Shown: one piece after another, positions 59,220 to 64,000 of the stretch
How positions within the stretch are numbered: position 1 is the stretch's first letter
How the letters are laid out: every line of letters starts with the position of its first letter
Assembly: GCF_001672755.1 (NCBI RefSeq)
Contig: NZ_LZKI01000034.1
Location: 62,001-126,000 of the forward strand
Direction of reading: 5' to 3'
DNA length: 64,000 bases
Source of the DNA: Mycobacterium colombiense
GTDB taxonomy: Bacteria; Actinomycetota; Actinomycetes; Mycobacteriales; Mycobacteriaceae
The notes under the pieces: generated by a model
Seen by the model: only the letters and a program-made list of their open reading frames with translations
Told to the model about the DNA's origin: nothing
Database searches by the model: none
Made by a program: the position numbers and the translations under genes

Positions 59220-60301
59220 CGCTTGCCCGTCGAAAGCTTCGGGGCCGGACGCCCGGCGAACAACGGCAAGTCGAGGTAGGTCTTGATGCCCGGCTCGGCG
59301 GCGCAGACGTCGGGAATGGCGTTGATGCAGTGGTTGGCGGTGACGACGACGCCCGGGTTCTTCACCAGGCCTTCCGCGATCGTCTCCGGTTGCAGACCCT
59401 TGAAGGTGAGGCTCACATCGGGATCGCCGGTGATCTCCACCTCGAACCGTTCGCCTCGGTCCCCGAAATTCCAGGCGGGCTCCAGGTTCTCCTCGCCCAT
59501 CAGCCAGTTGACGGCCGCGGTGATGACCGGCTCGCCGTCAACCAGCGCCTGCCAGCGGAACCGGCGCGCGGCCACGGTGCCGGTCGTGATCGGGAAGGGG
59601 TCGTAGTCGATATCCGCGGTCGCCACGGCGACGTCCTGGATGGTTCTGATGTTGGGATCGATGCGAAATCCCATGTGATCGGCGATCATCCGGACGGACT
59701 GCTTGAAGCCGGCTTCGAGCAGTCCGGCCATCGGCCCTTGCGTCGCTTCCTCGGGGGTTCCGCCGAATCCCATGATGTGGCGCACCACGTCCGGCGCGTT
59801 GTAGGTGCGGATGTCGGAGAACTCCTCGGCACGCACATGCGTGATCGCCGACGACAGCGAGGACACCATCAGCGGGAACCGCTCGGTGATGCCGCCGGGG
59901 TGGATTCCCGAACCATGCAGCGTCACACCACTTTCCGTCGCTGCGTCGGCGACGGCTTGGTGGCGCTTGTTGCCCGGGTCGGGGTACACCCAGCCGACCG
60001 GGGTCACCACGTTCTTCCCGGACCGCAGGATCGCGATCACCTCGTCGTCATTGGGTATCAGCGGGCTGTACATCACGCAGTCGGCGTCCAGCGCCAGTAT
60101 CTCGTCGATGCTGGTGGTGGCTTCGACACCGAGATCCTGCGTCCCGATGATCTTGCCGACGTCGACGCCGTTCTTGTCCGCGCTGTGCACCCAGCAGCCC
60201 ACCAGCTCCAGCTGTGGGTGATTGATGACGCACGCGATCGCCGCTTTCCCCACGCCCCCGGTGGCCCACTGGACGACACGAAGCTTGGACGGGCTACTCA
60301 T
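59216..60301 (-). CDS. DapB-N-terminal-like NAD(P)-dependent reductase (mycobacterial type)
   Basis: The 361-residue protein has a Rossmann domain KLRVVQWATGGVGKAAIACV, as in dihydrodipicolinate reductase N-domains, then WVHSADKNGVDVGKIIGTQDLG, HGSGIHPGGITERFPLM and AEEFSDIRTYNAPDVVRHIMGFG. These belong to a family of mycobacterial oxidoreductases, often in steroid or lipid gene clusters, with unknown substrate, and they are not lysine-pathway enzymes. The second ATG (60299-60301) is chosen because GGGAGG lies 6 nt upstream; the preceding ATG is 3 nt from it. First gene of the minus-strand cluster, divergent from the SDR at 60414. Confidence 0.83.
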   Translation of the reverse strand: MSSPSKLRVVQWATGGVGKAAIACVINHPQLELVGCWVHSADKNGVDVGKIIGTQDLGVEATTSIDEILALDADCVMYSPLIPNDDEVIAILRSGKNVVTPVGWVYPDPGNKRHQAVADAATESGVTLHGSGIHPGGITERFPLMVSSLSSAITHVRAEEFSDIRTYNAPDVVRHIMGFGGTPEEATQGPMAGLLEAGFKQSVRMIADHMGFRIDPNIRTIQDVAVATADIDYDPFPITTGTVAARRFRWQALVDGEPVITAAVNWLMGEENLEPAWNFGDRGERFEVEITGDPDVSLTFKGLQPETIAEGLVKNPGVVVTANHCINAIPDVCAAEPGIKTYLDLPLFAGRPAPKLSTGKR

Positions 60302-60367
60302 CATTGACCTCCCGGACGGTGTGCGGCCTTTACACGGCGGCGAATGAAATGGCAGGCTATGACTCGC

Positions 60368-60382
60368 TGACAGTGACTGTCA
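60368..60382. promoter_or_regulatory. Perfect 15-bp palindrome in divergent promoter region
   Basis: TGACAGT-G-ACTGTCA is a perfect 7-bp inverted repeat around one base, 31 nt before the ATG of the SDR gene and 66 nt before the DapB-like gene. Its form suits a TetR dimer; the TetR gene at 57353 is the likely owner (inference). Confidence 0.65.
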
Positions 60383-60413
60383 ATAATCGACCGTTCGGTG
60401 AGAGGGTCTGTTG

Positions 60414-61271
60414 ATGAGTGTCCTCGACGGCAAGATCGCGATCGTCACCGGCACCAGCCGCGGCGTGGGCGTGGGCATCGCCCACGAACTGCTGCGCGCC
60501 GGAGCGACCGTGATCGGCTGCTCGCGCTCACCGCTCGACGGCATCCCCGGCATCGAACCGGACTGGGCGGACCGCGCTTCCCAACAGGTGTGCGATCAGG
60601 GTGACTACCGATCGATCGACGCGTTCGTCGCGGACGTCGTGGCTATCCACGGACGGGTCGACATCCTGGTGAACAATGCCGGCGGCACCGTCCCGGCGCC
60701 GCATGCCGAGAGCATTCCTGAACTGGTGCAACGCATTCAGGGCGCGCCCGCCGACGATGACGACTACGCACGCACGGCCCTGTTCCACGCCTTCGCCGTG
60801 CAGATGAATCTCATCAGCCCGCTCTGGTTCGCGATCCGTGCCTATCGGCAGATGCAGACCCAGGACGGCGTCGGCTGCATCGTCAACATTTCCAGCGGCG
60901 CCGGACATCCGGCGGGATCGCCGACCCTGGTCTCCTACGGGGCGGCCAAGAGCGGCCTCAACCACCTCACCCGGTCGCTGGCCGAAGAGTGGGGACCCAA
61001 GGTGCGGGTCAACTGCATAGCCCTGGGGCCCACGATGACCGAGAACTTTCGGTCCTTCGTGCTGCCCAAGGACGACCCCGATGGCGCAAAGTATTTCGCC
61101 GCCGTGCCCATGCGCCGTGCGGGTGAGCCCGCCGAAGTCGGGCGCGTCTGCGTTTTCCTGGCCGGCGGACAGGCCGACTTCGTCAACGGCACCACGATCG
61201 AATGCGACGGCGGGATGCTGCCCGGCGTGCTCTACGACGCGGGCTTGAAGACCATCACCGATCTGCTGTAG
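60414..61271 (+). CDS. SDR-family oxidoreductase
   Basis: The 285-residue SDR has TGTSRGVGVG near the N-terminus, NNAGG, an unusual insertion of about 30 residues (IPELVQRIQGAPADDDDYARTALF) after it, Ser in VNISSGAGH and YGAAK. The ATG at 60414 follows a possible TTG start. The insertion is seen in SDRs of the mycobacterial steroid and alcohol group. It probably shares control with the divergent DapB-like operon through the palindrome between them. Confidence 0.86.
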   Translation: MSVLDGKIAIVTGTSRGVGVGIAHELLRAGATVIGCSRSPLDGIPGIEPDWADRASQQVCDQGDYRSIDAFVADVVAIHGRVDILVNNAGGTVPAPHAESIPELVQRIQGAPADDDDYARTALFHAFAVQMNLISPLWFAIRAYRQMQTQDGVGCIVNISSGAGHPAGSPTLVSYGAAKSGLNHLTRSLAEEWGPKVRVNCIALGPTMTENFRSFVLPKDDPDGAKYFAAVPMRRAGEPAEVGRVCVFLAGGQADFVNGTTIECDGGMLPGVLYDAGLKTITDLL

Positions 61272-61316
61272 CTACCCGGCCCGCTTCTAGAACAAAACCA
61301 ACGCAAGGAGATTCAC

Positions 61317-61700
61317 ATGGCCGGCTTGGAACCGACGCCCGAGCAATTCGCCGCGCTCGCGGCGCGACCGACTGACGCGCCGGTGGTGATGATCAACCTG
61401 TTGAAGTTCAAACCCGGGGGCGGCGTGGAGAGCTATCTGCAGTACGGCCGGGAGGTGGCCCCGCACCTGCAACGCGTCGGCGCCACCCTGCGCTATGCCG
61501 GCGGAGCGCCGTCGGTGGTGATCGGCGAAGGCGAACTACCTTGGTGGGACGCGATTCTCGTCGTCGAGTACCCAAACCCGCAAGCCTTCATCGACATGGT
61601 GACAACCCAGGAGTATGCCAAGGTGCACGAACATCGCGCTGCCGGCCTGGACCGCGGAGATTTGATCGCGACCTCGACATGGTCGATGGCTTCCGAGTGA
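61317..61700 (+). CDS. DUF1330 family protein
   Basis: The 127-residue dimeric alpha/beta-barrel (ferredoxin-like) protein has VVMINLLKFKPGGGVESYLQYGREVAPHL, WWDAILVVEYPNPQAFIDMV and YAKVHEHRAAGL. It is 45 nt after the SDR, with AAGGAG before its ATG, so probably co-transcribed. Family function unknown; members resemble small isomerase or monooxygenase subunits. Confidence 0.83.
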   Translation: MAGLEPTPEQFAALAARPTDAPVVMINLLKFKPGGGVESYLQYGREVAPHLQRVGATLRYAGGAPSVVIGEGELPWWDAILVVEYPNPQAFIDMVTTQEYAKVHEHRAAGLDRGDLIATSTWSMASE

Positions 61701-61816
61701 CCTGACGCCGCCCGCCCTACGCGACCCAACCGCGTGGCCGCAGCCGAGCGCGGGCCCGGCGCGGTCGGATCATGCCATGGCTTTCCGGATCCGGCCGAAA
61801 TGGGTCTAATAGTTGG

Positions 61817-63172
61817 ATGGAACTGATAAAGCCCACCGACGCGATCTTTCTCCTGGGAGAATCTCGCGAACATCCCATGCACGTCGGAGGCTTGCAGTTG
61901 TTCGAGCCGCCGTCGGGCGCCGGCCGCGGCTTCGTTCGTGACCTCTACAAAAGTCTGGCCGACCAGCCGGATTTCCAGCCCACGTTTCGCAAGCATCCCG
62001 CGAGCTTCGTCGGCGGAATCGCAAACCTGGGCTGGACTTACGACGACGACGTCGACATCGACTATCACCTCCGGCGTTCGGCACTGCCGTCGCCCAAACG
62101 GGTCCGCGAATTGCTCGAGCTCACTTCGCGATGGCACAGCAGCCTGCTGGACCGCCACCGCCCCTTGTGGGAGACGCACATCATCGAAGGCCTGAAAGAC
62201 GGCCGGTTCGCCATCTACACCAAGGTGCACCACGCGCTGATCGACGGTGTCTCCGCGCAGAAGCTGATGCAGCGCTCGCTGTCCACCGACCCCGACGACC
62301 TCAAGATCCGTGCGCCGTGGACCCTGCGCAAACCCCAGCGCAGATCCGGCCCGTCCTCTCCCTTGAGCTCATTGGCCCGTACGGCGGGATCCCTTGCCGC
62401 ACTGGCCCCCTCGACAATAGGGCTGGCGCGTGCGGCGCTGTTCGAGCAGCAACTGACCCTGCCCTTCGGGGCACCGAAGACCATGTTGAACGTCAAGATC
62501 GGGGGCGCCCGCCGCTGCGCGGCGCAGTCGTGGTCACTGGACCGCATCAAAAGCGTGAAGCAGGCCGCGGGGGTCACGGTGAACGACGTCGTCCTGGCTA
62601 TGTGTTCGGGCGCGCTGCGCTATTACCTGCTCGAGCAGGAAGCGCTGCCGGACACGCCACTGATCGCGATGGTCCCGGTGAGCCTGCGTACCGAGGAGGA
62701 GGCCGACGCCGGTGGCAACCTGGTCGGGGCCATCCTGTGCAATCTCGCGACCGACGCCGACGATCCCGCGCAGCGTCTGCTGACCATCAGCGACTCGATG
62801 CGCGGCAACAAGAAGGTTTTCTCGCAGTTGCCGCGGATTCAGGCGCTGGCACTGTCGGCCGTCAACACGTCGGCATTGGCGCTGGCGGCGGTCCCAGGCT
62901 GGGTCGCGTCGACGTCCCCCCCGTTCAACATCATCATTTCGAACGTGCCGGGACCGACGCAGCCGATCTACTACGGGGGCGCCCGGCTCGACGGCAACTA
63001 CCCGCTGTCCATCGCACTGGACGGCCAGGCACTGAACATCACCTTGGCCAACAACGCGGGCAATCTGGACTTCGGTCTGGTGGGGTGCCGGCGCAGCGTG
63101 CCGCATCTGCAACGCCTGCTCGCACACCTGGAGTCCTCACTCAAGGATCTGGAACGCGCTGTGGGAGAATAG
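61817..63172 (+). CDS. Wax ester synthase/diacylglycerol acyltransferase (WS/DGAT) family
   Basis: The 451-residue acyltransferase starts MELIKPTDAIFLLGESREHPMHVGGLQLFE and has the catalytic HHxxxDG at H138-H139-A-L-I-D143-G144 and later PLIAMVPVSLR and NIIISNVPGPTQPIYYGGARL, all typical of mycobacterial Tgs/WS/DGAT enzymes that store acyl-CoA as triacylglycerol or wax ester. ATG 61817 is chosen because the family N-terminus starts there. The Nudix gene follows 6 nt after its stop. Confidence 0.9.
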   Translation: MELIKPTDAIFLLGESREHPMHVGGLQLFEPPSGAGRGFVRDLYKSLADQPDFQPTFRKHPASFVGGIANLGWTYDDDVDIDYHLRRSALPSPKRVRELLELTSRWHSSLLDRHRPLWETHIIEGLKDGRFAIYTKVHHALIDGVSAQKLMQRSLSTDPDDLKIRAPWTLRKPQRRSGPSSPLSSLARTAGSLAALAPSTIGLARAALFEQQLTLPFGAPKTMLNVKIGGARRCAAQSWSLDRIKSVKQAAGVTVNDVVLAMCSGALRYYLLEQEALPDTPLIAMVPVSLRTEEEADAGGNLVGAILCNLATDADDPAQRLLTISDSMRGNKKVFSQLPRIQALALSAVNTSALALAAVPGWVASTSPPFNIIISNVPGPTQPIYYGGARLDGNYPLSIALDGQALNITLANNAGNLDFGLVGCRRSVPHLQRLLAHLESSLKDLERAVGE

Positions 63173-63178
63173 AACTCG

Positions 63179-63664
63179 ATGGCCAAACTCAGCGCGGGCG
63201 TGATGTTGTACCGGACCTGCGACGGCGTCGTCGAGGTATTGATCGCGCACCCGGGTGGACCGTTCTGGGCCCGCAAAGACGACGGCGCGTGGTCCATCCC
63301 CAAAGGGGAGTACACCGACGGGGAGGATCCCTGGGCTGCCGCGCGGCGCGAGTTCGCCGAGGAGCTGGGGCTCGCGGTGCCGGCCGGCCCGCGAGTAGAC
63401 CTGGGTCAGCTGAAGCAATCCGGCGGCAAGGTGGTGACGGCCTTCGCCGTGCACGGCGACCTCGACATCACCGACGCGCGCAGCAACACTTTCGAATTGG
63501 AATGGCCGAAAGGATCGGGCAAGCTGCGGGAGTTTCCCGAAGTTGATCGCGTGGGCTGGTTCGCGGTGGCGACCGCGCGCATCAAATTGCTGAAGGGACA
63601 GCTCGGCTTTCTCGATCGCCTGATCGCGGATCCGGGCCTGGCCGGACTATCCGAAGGGACGTGA
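63179..63664 (+). CDS. Nudix hydrolase
   Basis: The 161-residue protein has the Nudix box at residues 43-65 (GEYTDGEDPWAAARREFAEE followed by LGL), matching GX5EX7REUXEEXGU, and a start MAKLSAGVMLYRTCDG typical of the NUDIX group with PGGPFWARKDDGAWSIPKGE. It hydrolyses a nucleoside-diphosphate-linked compound of unknown identity. Start 6 nt after the WS/DGAT stop, so the two are probably co-transcribed with the dehalogenase that follows. Confidence 0.88.
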   Translation: MAKLSAGVMLYRTCDGVVEVLIAHPGGPFWARKDDGAWSIPKGEYTDGEDPWAAARREFAEELGLAVPAGPRVDLGQLKQSGGKVVTAFAVHGDLDITDARSNTFELEWPKGSGKLREFPEVDRVGWFAVATARIKLLKGQLGFLDRLIADPGLAGLSEGT

Positions 63665-63665
63665 C

Positions 63666-64000
63666 ATGCAGACGCTGCGAACACCCGACGACCGATTCGG
63701 CGGCATCCCCGACTTCCCTTACGCCCCAAGGTATGGCGATGTGTCCGACGATGAAGGCGGCACACTGCGTGTCGCCTGGGTGGAGGACGGGCCGGAAGGC
63801 GCCGATCCGATTCTCATGCTGCACGGCGAACCGTCGTGGTCGTATCTGTACCGCAAGATGATTCCGATTTTGGCCGCCGCCGGTCATCGAGTGATCTGCC
63901 CCGACCTGGTCGGGTTCGGTCGTTCGGACAAGCCCACCCGCCGCGAAGACCACAGCTACGCGCGGCACGTCGAGTGGATGCGCGCGGTCGCCTTCGATGT
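63666..64000 (+). CDS. Haloalkane dehalogenase-like alpha/beta-hydrolase, 3' end outside the window
   Basis: The first 111 residues of an alpha/beta-hydrolase are present: MQTLRTPDDRFGGIPDFPYAP, the oxyanion HGEPSWSYLYRKMIP and LVGFGRSDKPTRREDHSYARHVEW. This start is that of the mycobacterial haloalkane dehalogenases (Rv2296/DhmA-type). The nucleophile and His lie beyond the window. Substrates could be short haloalkanes; closely related members may act on epoxides or esters. Confidence 0.85.
   Translation, partial: MQTLRTPDDRFGGIPDFPYAPRYGDVSDDEGGTLRVAWVEDGPEGADPILMLHGEPSWSYLYRKMIPILAAAGHRVICPDLVGFGRSDKPTRREDHSYARHVEWMRAVAFD

Noticed and set aside
59216..60301. DapB of lysine/diaminopimelate synthesis
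   Set aside because: Only the N-terminal Rossmann part resembles DapB; the protein is about 100 residues longer and lies in a catabolic cluster.

Overview
The window is high-GC DNA from a Mycobacterium, most likely a slow-growing non-tuberculous species. It carries mycobacterial hallmark genes (lpqH 19-kDa lipoprotein, tcrXY, a WS/DGAT acyltransferase, Culp-type cutinase, a celA1-like GH6 enzyme, RamB/PrpR). From left to about 31.6 kb its gene order follows the M. tuberculosis chromosome from Rv3778c down to Rv3752c. These correspondences are from memory of family and gene order; no search was run.

Layout. 0-12.3 kb: class V aminotransferase-like protein (5' end outside the window), quinone oxidoreductase, tRNA-Ser(UGA), a baeRF/Rv2629-like protein, a 62-residue protein, lipE and echA21 in one minus-strand run, then an Rv3773c-like protein, hisC2 with a GXWXG/DUF4334 gene, tRNA-Ser(GCU), tRNA-Arg(ACG), a glycine-repeat micro-ORF, a GNAT gene, a three-gene run (SnoaL-like, APH-fold kinase, Pro/Thr-rich membrane protein), an Rv3767c-like methyltransferase and a YjbR-type protein. 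12.4-17.7 kb: two tiny membrane proteins, tcrXY, lpqH and an alkylsulfatase-like hydrolase. 17.7-23.9 kb: a minus-strand operon (APH kinase, SDR, acyl-CoA dehydrogenase, TetR, quinone oxidoreductase) behind a perfect palindrome, which appears inserted between the Rv3762c and Rv3761c equivalents; then a methyltransferase and a histidine phosphatase. 24-31.6 kb: fadE36-like, a LapA-like membrane protein, proXVWZ compatible-solute ABC transporter, a glycolipid-binding-fold protein, tyrA, tadA with its partner gene, and tRNA-Ser(CGA).

31.7-38.5 kb, directly after tRNA-Ser(CGA), is an accessory block of mainly secreted proteins, locally lower in GC: cutinase, GH6 and GH5 glycoside hydrolases, a CAP-domain protein, a small exported protein, an ESX-like helical domain fused to a DUF4185-like domain, and a TM2 protein. 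39-47.3 kb is a catabolic locus: a sulfotransferase, metallo-hydrolase, VOC and luciferase-like operon; a GntR/FCD repressor; and a divergent operon of NtaA/DszA-type monooxygenase, CaiB-type CoA-transferase and CitE-type lyase.

47.4-55.8 kb is a complete methylcitrate cycle operon (prpD-prpB-prpC) running straight into pyruvate carboxylase (pca), divergent from prpR. This would take propionyl-CoA to pyruvate and then to oxaloacetate, the co-substrate of PrpC. 55.9-64 kb: a membrane protein, a D-2-hydroxyacid dehydrogenase, a TetR-controlled SDR/VOC/DapB-like/SDR/DUF1330 catabolic cluster with a divergent 15-bp palindrome, a WS/DGAT, a Nudix hydrolase and the start of a haloalkane dehalogenase.

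I saw no CRISPR array, transposase, integrase or replication origin, and no gene-free stretch longer than 300 bases. The most system-like candidates are the APH-SDR-acyl-CoA dehydrogenase operon (possible split ACAD10/11- or LvaACD-type 4-hydroxyacid pathway), the prp-pca operon, the GntR-governed locus and the nonapeptide-repeat micro-ORF.
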